Positions 53,767-63,633 of a stretch of 64,000 bases of DNA are shown one piece after another. Numbering within the stretch: position 1 is the stretch's first letter; every line of letters begins with the position of its first letter. Position numbers and translations under genes: made by a program. A model generated the notes under the pieces. The model was not told where the DNA came from. It ran no database searches and saw nothing but the letters and a program-made list of their open reading frames with translations. The DNA is from Halobacillus aidingensis (GTDB lineage: Bacteria; Bacillota; Bacilli; Bacillales; Halobacillaceae): the NCBI RefSeq assembly GCF_900104185.1, contig NZ_FNIZ01000016.1, forward strand, positions 34,545-98,544, written 5' to 3'.

Positions 53767-56700
53767 CTATTTCGGAGTTTGTGTCTTTTTCTGTCTACGG
53801 AACTTCATTAATGTTTCGTACGCGAGCGGTACGATGAGTAGTGTTAGGAGTGTGGAACTCGCTAACCCTCCGATCACCGTAACTCCAAGACCTTTACTGA
53901 TGATCGAACCTCCTTCAAATCCAAGCGCTAGTGGAAGCAGGGCTCCGATTGTGGCCAGGGCTGTCATCAAGATTGGACGGAGTCTTGTCATCCCTGCATC
54001 GAGTAACGCTTCACGTGTAGAGAAGCCTTCTTTTTCTCTATAAATGACACGGTCAATAAGAACGATCGCATTGGTTACAACAATTCCGATCAGCATCAAT
54101 GCACCGATCATGGCTGAAATACTAAGCGTTTCTCCACTGATCAATAGTCCAAGAACCGCTCCGATAATGGTAAACGGTAAAGAGAATAGAATTGCTAATG
54201 GCGCCAGTCCTCCGCCAAAGAAGACAACAAGAATCAAGTACACGATCGCGATCGCCGCGAGCATCGCTAAACCTAATTGGGAGAAGGACTCATTGATATC
54301 TTCAGCTACCCCGCCTTGAGTAATTTCAACACCGGACGGCGTGTCAATCTCCTGTACTTTTTCATTGACTTCTTGTGAGACAGCACCTACATCATCAACC
54401 GTTATCTCTGCGCTGACACTTGCATACACACGTCCATTTCTCCGTGTAATCGTATCAGCTGTTGTTCCCTCTTCGACTTCGACAAGTTCACTAATTGTGA
54501 CTGTCTGACCCGTTGGGGAAGTAATTTCTTTCTCTGTTAAGTCTTCAATTCCAGTAATGTCTTCTTTCTCTACTTCCAGATAGACATTCAGTTCCTCTCC
54601 ATCCCGTTCAATGGTCGTAACCACGGGTTCCTGACGGTTCTGCCCGAGCTCCATACCGATTTGTGCGGCTGTAAGTCCTAATTCACTTAAACGTTCATGG
54701 TCAGCGACGAGCGTGTATTCCTCGTAGGATTCGGAAAGGCTGGAATCGACGTTTCTCAACTTCTCTTCATCTGCCAGAAGTTCTTCAACTTCGGTAACGA
54801 CTGGTTTGATTTCTTCTGTATTATCTCCGTACACACGCAGTTCAAGACCACTGCTTGATCCTGCGCCAGAGAAGTCCTGACTCATCCATTCGCCATTTTC
54901 CGTTTGTTCATTCAGGCTGTCTATGACGCGTTGCGTTTCTTCCGAAAATTCTTCGGTATCATCGGCATATTCCACGTAGAACATTGCCTGGTTGGAAGCT
55001 CCAGGGTTCATCGGGTTTTCGCCACCGACTGAATATTGAACTGTCTCCGCTCCATCACGGTCCATAAAGAATTGCTGTGCATCTTCAGCAATTCTTTCCA
55101 CGTCTTCTGACGTCTGCCCCGGTTCCGGGCTGAAGGTTGCAACGACCATCTTCTGTTCTTGTTCAGGAAGAAAACTTGTTCCCACAAGTGGAAGAAGAGC
55201 GATACTTCCGACCAGAACCAAGACAGCAATGATGCTTGAAATGATTTTATGGTTCAGCGTGCTGTTTAGGACCTTTTTATATAAGAGAGCGAGTTTCCCT
55301 GCCCCTTCTTCATGTGTACGTCCCTTTATTTTCGACTCTTTTAATAGAGAATGTGACAGCATCGGAACAATGGTAACAGCCACAAGTAAAGATGCTAACA
55401 AGGCGAAAACAACGGTAAGTGCAAACGGTAAGAATATTTGACCGACTGTACCTTCAACAAGACCCAGCGGTAGGAACACAGCGATCGTTACAAGCGTCGA
55501 AGAAAGGATCGGCATGAACATTTCTTTCGTCGATTCGCGAATCAGTGCTTTTCCTTTTAACTTCTCCTCCGATAACGACATCCGCCTGTATATATTCTCG
55601 ACAACAACAATGGAGTCATCCACCACACGTCCAATCGCAACCGTCATGGCTCCAAGGGTCATGATATTCAACGTGATATCCATCCAGTTCAAGAATAGAA
55701 TGGCAATCAGTAAGGATAGCGGAATGGAAATGACTGAGATCAGTGTAGTCTTGATGTTGCGTAAGAACAACAAGATGACGAGGATGGCGAATATTCCACC
55801 AAACAATGCTTTATTAAGCATCGTACTGACAGACTCTTCAATCGGCTCGCCCTGGTCGAAGGAGTACACGAACTCCACTCCATCCAGTTCTTCCTGGAAA
55901 GATTCTGTTTCTGCTTTTACAAGGTTTACGACATCAACCGTATTCGCTTCTTGAGATTTGACAATCTGCAAGGAAATGGAATCTTCCCCATTCGTACGGG
56001 AGATAGATTCAGCTTCTCCAACGACCTCCACATCAGCAATTTCACCTAAGGTAACGGTCGGGATGCCATCCATGGCCGGCATGTCGCCAGTCGCTGCTCC
56101 CTGCCCCTGGCCTCCTTGCTGCGCTTCTGAAGGAACTTGACCTGCCCCTTGTGAAGGCATTTGCTGACCGGAAGCAGTCCCTCCCGCAGAAGGAATGGCA
56201 GGGATCTGCAATTCTCTCAATTCTTCCACACTTGTAAGATTTCCATCGATGACGACAGATTTTTGAGTATCGTCAAACGTGTACAAACCTAACGGGAAGG
56301 AAACATCAGACCCTTGAATGAAACTTGTAATGGTATCTTGATCCAGACTACGTTCATTCAATGCTTTCTCATCCAAATCAATTCGGACTTCTTCAAGCTG
56401 CTGTCCGGAAACTTGCACATCCGCGACACCTTCAAGCCCTTCAAGAGACGGCACAATCTCTTCTTCTACTGTCTTCGTCAATTGTTCAAGAGATCCATCT
56501 CCATTGATCGCACTTAAACTCACGACAGGAAAGGCATTGAAGTTCAGACGTGATACGGAAGGATCTTCTGCTCCTTCCGGCAAAGTCACCTGATCGACAG
56601 CTTCTTGCAATTCATCCTCTGCTTCGTCTAAACTTTTATCAAAGCTATATTCCAACTGAAGCGAAGAAGCATTTTGTAAAGAGGAAGAACTGACCGTTTT

Positions 56701-56934
56701 CACTCCACTCAAATTGCTCACTTGCTTTTCAAGTGGTTCTGATATTTGATCAGCCACCTCTTCTGGTGTAGCCCCTGGATAGGTTGTTGTCACCGTAATG
56801 ATCGGTGGCTCGATATCCGGTATCGTTTCAAGCTTCATATTCAATCCTGCATATAATCCTGCAGCGGTAATGAGAATTGTCATAAGCCAAATCGCAAATT
56901 TGTTATTCATCGAAAAATCGATGATTCGTTTCAT
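53767..56934 (-). CDS. RND family efflux transporter, SwrC/AcrB-like
   Basis: Proton-driven pump of 1055 residues with 12 membrane helices and two large external loops, as in AcrB and B. subtilis SwrC (YerP). Typical parts are the N-terminal helix and ETIPDIEPPIITVTTTYPGATPEEV, the proton-relay helix with GRVVDDSIVVVENIYRR, and the second-half equivalent GIVVTNAIVLIDRV. Residues near 245-295 form a Gly/Gln/Ser-rich insertion in the first loop. ATG at 56934 is used because GGGGAG lies eight bases upstream. It is divergent from a TetR gene with two operator-like palindromes between them. In SwrC the exported compounds are lipopeptides and detergents. Confidence 0.93.
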   Translation of the reverse strand: MKRIIDFSMNNKFAIWLMTILITAAGLYAGLNMKLETIPDIEPPIITVTTTYPGATPEEVADQISEPLEKQVSNLSGVKTVSSSSLQNASSLQLEYSFDKSLDEAEDELQEAVDQVTLPEGAEDPSVSRLNFNAFPVVSLSAINGDGSLEQLTKTVEEEIVPSLEGLEGVADVQVSGQQLEEVRIDLDEKALNERSLDQDTITSFIQGSDVSFPLGLYTFDDTQKSVVIDGNLTSVEELRELQIPAIPSAGGTASGQQMPSQGAGQVPSEAQQGGQGQGAATGDMPAMDGIPTVTLGEIADVEVVGEAESISRTNGEDSISLQIVKSQEANTVDVVNLVKAETESFQEELDGVEFVYSFDQGEPIEESVSTMLNKALFGGIFAILVILLFLRNIKTTLISVISIPLSLLIAILFLNWMDITLNIMTLGAMTVAIGRVVDDSIVVVENIYRRMSLSEEKLKGKALIRESTKEMFMPILSSTLVTIAVFLPLGLVEGTVGQIFLPFALTVVFALLASLLVAVTIVPMLSHSLLKESKIKGRTHEEGAGKLALLYKKVLNSTLNHKIISSIIAVLVLVGSIALLPLVGTSFLPEQEQKMVVATFSPEPGQTSEDVERIAEDAQQFFMDRDGAETVQYSVGGENPMNPGASNQAMFYVEYADDTEEFSEETQRVIDSLNEQTENGEWMSQDFSGAGSSSGLELRVYGDNTEEIKPVVTEVEELLADEEKLRNVDSSLSESYEEYTLVADHERLSELGLTAAQIGMELGQNRQEPVVTTIERDGEELNVYLEVEKEDITGIEDLTEKEITSPTGQTVTISELVEVEEGTTADTITRRNGRVYASVSAEITVDDVGAVSQEVNEKVQEIDTPSGVEITQGGVAEDINESFSQLGLAMLAAIAIVYLILVVFFGGGLAPLAILFSLPFTIIGAVLGLLISGETLSISAMIGALMLIGIVVTNAIVLIDRVIYREKEGFSTREALLDAGMTRLRPILMTALATIGALLPLALGFEGGSIISKGLGVTVIGGLASSTLLTLLIVPLAYETLMKFRRQKKTQTPK

Positions 56935-56953
56935 ACTCAACTCTCCCCTTTAT

Positions 56954-57000
56954 TGACCAGTTAGTCATAACACTATAAAATATAAATGACCAACTGGTCA
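56954..57000. promoter_or_regulatory. Two TetR-type operators between the RND pump and its regulator
   Basis: TGACCAGTTAGTCA (56954-56967) and TGACCAACTGGTCA (56987-57000) are related 14-bp palindromes with centres 33 bp apart, in the only gap from which the divergent pump and regulator genes can be read. The second is perfect in its 6-bp arms. Confidence 0.75.
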
Positions 57001-57049
57001 GAGGTCAAGAGAAAACATCAACTTCTCCAAGTTTGAAGGAGCGACAACC

Positions 57050-57895
57050 ATGGAACAAAAATCAATATATATTATCGAACAGTCCATCAAGCTGTTTGCG
57101 AAAAAAGGATTCAGCTCTACTTCCGTCCAAGAAATCGCAAGTGCATGTGGAATATCCAAAGGAGCTTTTTACCTCCATTTCAAATCGAAAGATGCTTTGC
57201 TTCTCGACATATTCAATTATTATTATCAGCGAATCCAGACGCGCATTGACGAGATTCAAAAACTCGATGCTGATGACCGTACGAAGTTTAAGAAACAATT
57301 GCAGGTCACATTCGAAGAACTGGCCGATCACCGTGAATTCATCATTATGCAAATCCGGGAGCAGGCCATTCCCTTCAATGAAAATATCGAACAATTCCTC
57401 ACTCAAATGCGGGTGAACTCCTATCTTTTCTATAAAAGCCATCTGCAAAATATCTATCAAAAACGGGTGAATGAAACCGTATGGGAGGTTAGTTTGATTC
57501 TGCAGGGTATGTTCAAAGGGTATATGGATCTCATCATTATCGAGGGGGCTGATTTGGACCTTGAGGCCCTGTCGGAAGCCATGTTACGTAGAACAGACTA
57601 CATTGTGGAAGGTTTCGAAAAGAGCGGTGACCAACCAGTCATAACTGAAGGAACCATGCGTCAGCTCTTACCTGCTAACCTCTATGGAGAAGAAAAAGAG
57701 CAACTGCTATCGAACTTAGAAGAACTAGCCAATGAAGGGGACCAGGAGATTAAAGACACCGTTCATGTCCTGACGGAAGAAATGAAAAGGGAGCAGCCTC
57801 GCTCTGCCATTCTAAAGGGAATGATCGCAAACCTCGAAGGGTCCTCGCGTTTCACCGAAGTTATCACTAGCATCAAAAAGTTCTACCAGTTATAA
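57050..57895 (+). CDS. TetR/AcrR family regulator of the RND pump
   Basis: Protein of 281 residues, long for TetR (about 200 is usual). The N-terminal HTH is KLFAKKGFSSTSVQEIASACGISKGAFYLHFKSKDALLLDIF (residues 15-56). The ligand-binding part has an extra 70-residue helical tail (about 210-281). GGAGCGAC precedes the ATG. Its position opposite the pump and the paired operators suggest it represses both genes until a pump substrate binds. Confidence 0.9.
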   Translation: MEQKSIYIIEQSIKLFAKKGFSSTSVQEIASACGISKGAFYLHFKSKDALLLDIFNYYYQRIQTRIDEIQKLDADDRTKFKKQLQVTFEELADHREFIIMQIREQAIPFNENIEQFLTQMRVNSYLFYKSHLQNIYQKRVNETVWEVSLILQGMFKGYMDLIIIEGADLDLEALSEAMLRRTDYIVEGFEKSGDQPVITEGTMRQLLPANLYGEEKEQLLSNLEELANEGDQEIKDTVHVLTEEMKREQPRSAILKGMIANLEGSSRFTEVITSIKKFYQL

Positions 57896-57926
57896 AGAAG
57901 TTTTTTTACAATCCTATAGTTATAAC

Positions 57927-57957
57927 AAAAAAGCTCAGGCATTGCCTGAGCTTTTTT
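57927..57957. terminator. Bidirectional terminator
   Basis: Perfect hairpin AAAAAAGCTCAGGC / GCCTGAGCTTTTTT between the converging tetR and unknown genes. Confidence 0.9.
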
Positions 57958-57958
57958 G

Positions 57959-58414
57959 TTATACGCGCTCTGCTTCTAATACTTCATCGAGAATTGGATA
58001 GACAGCTTCTACACCTTCTTCTGCAACTAAACAAGCTACACCAAGAGGGGTTTCCCAAAAGGAATCAGGAATATAAGGGTTTTTCAGCCCTGCCGGCTGG
58101 TAAAGCGAACGGTAGATGCGGTTCAAGTGCTGCCGTGTCTCTTCTGGATCTCTTTCCTTTTCCCCCCGAGCAATTAGGAACACGTAGCGCATCGACTGAA
58201 ACAAGTTGTCCCCAGGCATAAACGTATATTCCTTAAAGAATTTCAGCTGTTCCTGCGCTTTTTCCTTCAACCCCGATTGGACCGCAAGATCATCGAGATG
58301 TTGTTGCAAATGGTTGTGCACTTGTTGGAAAACTCTCCGTTTTTCGTCCTGCATGACTTTATCATTATAAATTTCCTGCAATTTTGCAAATGCGGTTTCT
58401 TTCGTCCATCCCAC
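57959..58414 (-). CDS. Protein of unknown function
   Basis: I do not recognise this 151-residue protein. It is predicted soluble and mostly helical, charged, with no signal peptide or cysteine pattern; the segment MPGDNLFQSMRYVFLIARGEKERDPEETRQHLNRIYRSLY is the likely conserved core. The GTG at 58414 has GAGG eight bases upstream; a GTG nine bases earlier is less well placed. It lies 36 bp after the monooxygenase gene on the same strand, so they may share a transcript. Confidence 0.65.
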   Translation of the reverse strand: MGWTKETAFAKLQEIYNDKVMQDEKRRVFQQVHNHLQQHLDDLAVQSGLKEKAQEQLKFFKEYTFMPGDNLFQSMRYVFLIARGEKERDPEETRQHLNRIYRSLYQPAGLKNPYIPDSFWETPLGVACLVAEEGVEAVYPILDEVLEAERV

Positions 58415-58450
58415 CTTGATCACCTCATTACCTACATTCGACTTTTCTTG

Positions 58451-59671
58451 CTAGGATTCCTTTTTAAAACCGAACTGTTCTGCTTCCATTTGCATCGCTG
58501 TATGAAGAAGAGGAAAATCAGCAGCATCGTTTTCTAAATGACGGGACAAATTCGGGACGAGTTTGTTCCATACCATTGGATTTGCTGCCATCGATTGAAA
58601 CAGGGCCACTTCATTATCTGTCCATTTTCTGAGGGACTGAACATAATGAAGTGTCATTTGGAAACCTGGTAGAAGCTGTTCATCTCTTTTCCTTGCGAAT
58701 TCTTTCATCGCCTCTTCTTTCGAGATTCCTTCATCTATTTTCAAGCATGCATCGGCCAGTAAAAATGACTGCATAAAAGCATCATTGATTCCTAAACCTG
58801 TACTCGGGTCTTTGCTGTGACCAGCGTCGCCAATTAATGCCCAGCCATCTCCATAGGCCGTTCGAAAAAAATTCGGCATGCCTGGTGTTCCAATCATTTT
58901 CCCTTGAAGTCTGGCACCTTTCATTCTTTCTTTCATTCCGTACATTTGATTAAACGTTTGTTTAAACGATTCTTCCGGGTTTTTCATCATCGTTTTGAAT
59001 TCTTCTGGATGGATTTCTATGCCCAGGCAGTCTCGATTGGGCTCCATTGGAAAAACAAACCCGATTCGACCTTCATGAAGAAAGATCTCTGTGGCAGGTT
59101 CCGGTAGAGGCTCTATCCCCTCAAAATATCCGTAGATGACCGGGCGCAAAGGCTTCGTTTCTTCATACTTTTCTGCCCCTGTCCAGTAAGCAAGGTTTGA
59201 GTTTTTCCCATCAGCCCCAACAACTAAATTTCCAAACACACCTTGTGGTTCTCCGTGTTCTATTAGAGTGACGCCAACAACTTTATCCCCTTCCCATATC
59301 AATTCCCGAGCCGCCGTTTCGGGTTTGAAATGGACGGATGGGAATGTGAGCGCTCGTTCAATCAGCATCGAGTCGAGCTTGTCTCTCCTGGGAATGATGG
59401 TATAAGAGGTCCTCGGCCCTTCTACGAAACTGCTTCCAATATAGGTCCGCATCCTCGTTACTTTTCTCAAACCCGAATCTTCGAGTTTCTCAAGCACGCC
59501 TAATTTTTCTAAAAATCCTGTATGGGACATAAAGTGAGTGGACAATGTATCACTCGGAAAACTGGCTTTATCGACAAGGAGGACCTTCTTCCCCATCTCT
59601 CCTAGTAAAATAGCTAAACTCGCGCCGGCCACACGTGCACCGACGATGATGACATCATAATGATGATTCAT
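58451..59671 (-). CDS. FAD-dependent monooxygenase (PHBH fold)
   Basis: Flavoprotein of 406 residues. GXGXXG-like FAD motif VIIVGARVAGASLAILLGEMG, the DG motif VVGADGKNS, and the GD motif DGWALIGDAGHSKDPSTGLGI are in the expected order for aromatic hydroxylases and geranylgeranyl-reductase-like proteins. The ATG at 59671 has AAAGGTG upstream; an in-frame extension to 59932 runs into repeat E9 and is not coding. The substrate is unknown. Confidence 0.87.
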   Translation of the reverse strand: MNHHYDVIIVGARVAGASLAILLGEMGKKVLLVDKASFPSDTLSTHFMSHTGFLEKLGVLEKLEDSGLRKVTRMRTYIGSSFVEGPRTSYTIIPRRDKLDSMLIERALTFPSVHFKPETAARELIWEGDKVVGVTLIEHGEPQGVFGNLVVGADGKNSNLAYWTGAEKYEETKPLRPVIYGYFEGIEPLPEPATEIFLHEGRIGFVFPMEPNRDCLGIEIHPEEFKTMMKNPEESFKQTFNQMYGMKERMKGARLQGKMIGTPGMPNFFRTAYGDGWALIGDAGHSKDPSTGLGINDAFMQSFLLADACLKIDEGISKEEAMKEFARKRDEQLLPGFQMTLHYVQSLRKWTDNEVALFQSMAANPMVWNKLVPNLSRHLENDAADFPLLHTAMQMEAEQFGFKKES

Positions 59672-59756
59672 GATTGCACACACCTTTATGTATCGTTTAC
59701 CTCCATCATAACTGGAGCACCACGAAAACTCTAGAGGCAGCTGCATTGGTTTTTTT

Positions 59757-60254
59757 GTAGATAAGCTCCCTTTTCTGGAAGACTCAGTTTCGAGACTTTT
59801 GTTGAGTGGGTAGGGGCTGCGGGGAATAGCTCGCTTTCCGCGGGAGCGCGGTGAGCCTCCTCGGACTGCGTCCTGTGGGGTCTCACCATGCACTTTTTTC
59901 CCGCAGGAGTCTCGCCATTCCCCTCCGCCCACTTGCCGGAAGAGATTCTCGAAACTACCTTCCAGTAATAGGAGCTTTTATAGTTAAGAATCCTATATCG
60001 ACACGGGTTAAGGAGGATTTTACACAGAACTAGGCAGGGTACTTTAAGAGCGATTTCGAGAACCTCATATGGTAAAGGGGCGGAGGGAAACGGTGAGACT
60101 CCTGTGGGAAGTGCGTGGTAGATGAGACCCCGCAGAGCGTTAGCTCGAGGAGGCTCATCACTCGCCCACGGAAAGCGAACCTTTTCCCGGAGCCCTAAAC
60201 TCCCACAAACGTCTCGAAATCAAGTCTTCAACAATACTGCCATTTCCTTTAATA
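59757..60254. repeat. Bipartite intergenic repeat, copy E9 (two B modules, inverted)
   Basis: About 500 bp, close to the reverse complement of copy E4, including its linker (AGGAGCTTTTATAGTTAAGAATCC). The first B module (59777-59963) has apical GGAC / GTCC and base GGTGAG / CTCACC; the second (about 60051-60229, inverted) has GAGC / GCTC and GATGAG / CTCATC. Edges: ATAAGCTCCCTTTTCTGG and ACAATACTGCCATTTCCTTTAATAA. Confidence 0.84.
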
Positions 60255-60274
60255 ACTAATCATTCTATGAACAT

Positions 60275-60301
60275 AAAAAAACTCCCGCAATGGGGAGTTT
60301 T
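60275..60301 (-). terminator. Terminator of the DUF2188 gene
   Basis: Hairpin AAAACTCCC / GGGAGTTTT right after the stop codon, with a T run on the minus strand. Confidence 0.8.
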
Positions 60302-60303
60302 AA

Positions 60304-60501
60304 TTAGTAGGTACGTTCTTCTTCAACTTCATGGTTTTGATCCAAGATTTGAAGTTTGCTCGGTTTGTTTTCTTTTGCGATTTCCTCTGCTTTGGCAACA
60401 GCGGTATCACGCTCATCATAAAGGTCTGTCGGAGCGACATCCTCGATTTTTACAAACCAACCGGTTACATCTTTATTAGGTACGACACTATATTGTTTCA
60501 T
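60304..60501 (-). CDS. DUF2188 domain protein
   Basis: Small cytoplasmic protein of 65 residues of the DUF2188 type: QYSVVPNKDVTGWFVKIEDV followed by a helix DERDTAVAKAEEIAKENKPSKLQIL. Function is unknown for the family. The ATG at 60501 follows GGAG with eight bases between. It is divergent from the SAM-riboswitch-controlled met operon. Confidence 0.82.
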   Translation of the reverse strand: MKQYSVVPNKDVTGWFVKIEDVAPTDLYDERDTAVAKAEEIAKENKPSKLQILDQNHEVEEERTY

Positions 60502-60574
60502 GAACTTCACTCCTATCTCATAGACTTAATTAACCATTCCCACAGCAAGGAGGGTTCAAACGTATCGAAATTGT

Positions 60575-60603
60575 TTGACAATGAGAAAGGACGGCTTTAT
60601 AAT
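60575..60603 (+). promoter_or_regulatory. SigA-type promoter of metYX
   Basis: Perfect -35 TTGACA, 17-bp spacer and perfect -10 TATAAT, about 35 bases before the riboswitch. Confidence 0.88.
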
Positions 60604-60635
60604 TTCAAACAAGTCAGAAAAATTTAATAAAAACA

Positions 60636-62551
<1,916 letters not shown>

Positions 62552-62574
62552 TGAAAGAAAGGAGAATGAAAAGC

Positions 62575-63627
62575 ATGTCATTAAAAAACCCCACCAGTCA
62601 CCCAAGAACCAATCAAACGATATCGATTGGAACTTTCACCTGCGAGTCTGGTGAAAAGCTTTCGCATGTCGAGCTTGCCTACGAAAGATACGGGCCGACA
62701 AATGCTCCCGTCATCCTCGTATGTCACGCATTAACGGGCAACCAGCTCGCCGTCGGTTCAAGGGAAGAACGTGGCTGGTGGGCCGGTTTGATTGGTGAAG
62801 ATTGTCCGATCGACACCAATCGCTATCAAGTGATCACCTTCAATGTTTTGGGTGGATGTCACGGATCTACAGGGCCTGCGAGCATTAATCCAGACACCGG
62901 CAAACCATACCGTCAAACCTTTCCCAAAGTTACCATTCGGGATATGGTCCACGCTCAGTATGAAGCTTTATATCGCTTAGGCATCACTCATGTCCACGCT
63001 ATAGCAGGCGGATCACTTGGAGGTATGCAGACGTACGAATGGGGACTTCTTTACCCTGATTTCATGAAAAAATTATTCATTCTCGCAGCTACCCCTTATT
63101 TAAGTGATTATGGCATCGCTTTTAATCATATCGGTGCTCGAGCCATAAAGAGTGATCCTCATTTCCATAATGGGGACTATCATTCAAATGAAGATCTAAA
63201 GGGGTTTGAAATCGCCCGGATGACCGGGATGGTCACGTACCGCAGCAGTACCTTATTTGAAAAAAGGTTCGACCGTTCCTATCATGCCGATACCTCTTAT
63301 GAGATTCAATCTTATTTGGATTACCAGGGGGATAAGATCAAAGAACGCTTTGATGCCAACAGCTATCTTTACCTTCTTGAGGCGATGAACAACCATGACA
63401 TCGGACGAGGAAGAAACGGATGGGCCCAAGCAGCGAAGCAATACAAAGCAGAGGTTCACACTTTCAGTTTTGAACACGATCTCCTTTATCCAGAAGCCTT
63501 GATCCAACCATTCTCTACCTTCTGTAAAAAAGGGAAGCATCACCATATACCCACCGACTATGGGCATGATGGATTTCTCGTAGAGTTTGAACGTTGGGGC
63601 AAATGGGTGGAAGAACAATTAAACTAA
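62575..63627 (+). CDS. metX: Homoserine O-acetyltransferase
   Basis: Alpha/beta-hydrolase-type enzyme of 350 residues that acetylates homoserine with acetyl-CoA, giving the substrate of MetY. It has LVCHALTGNQ, NVLGGCHGSTGP, the nucleophile Ser in AGGSLGGMQ, a late Asp/His pair ending with TDYGHDGFLVEF. The ATG at 62575 lies ten bases after GGAG. Its stop codon is inside a short inverted repeat, and an IS1182-type element begins about 28 bp beyond. The same SAM riboswitch controls both met genes. Confidence 0.94.
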   Translation: MSLKNPTSHPRTNQTISIGTFTCESGEKLSHVELAYERYGPTNAPVILVCHALTGNQLAVGSREERGWWAGLIGEDCPIDTNRYQVITFNVLGGCHGSTGPASINPDTGKPYRQTFPKVTIRDMVHAQYEALYRLGITHVHAIAGGSLGGMQTYEWGLLYPDFMKKLFILAATPYLSDYGIAFNHIGARAIKSDPHFHNGDYHSNEDLKGFEIARMTGMVTYRSSTLFEKRFDRSYHADTSYEIQSYLDYQGDKIKERFDANSYLYLLEAMNNHDIGRGRNGWAQAAKQYKAEVHTFSFEHDLLYPEALIQPFSTFCKKGKHHHIPTDYGHDGFLVEFERWGKWVEEQLN

Positions 63628-63633
63628 TTGTTC
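63613..63633. other. Inverted repeat spanning the metX stop codon
   Basis: Perfect arms GAACAATTA / TAATTGTTC with a 3-base loop. It has no T run, so it is a weak terminator at best. Confidence 0.5.

Noticed and set aside
58451..59932. A 493-residue form of the FAD monooxygenase starting at 59932
   Set aside because: The first 87 residues are translated repeat E9; a good ribosome site precedes the ATG at 59671, where the FAD motif begins properly.
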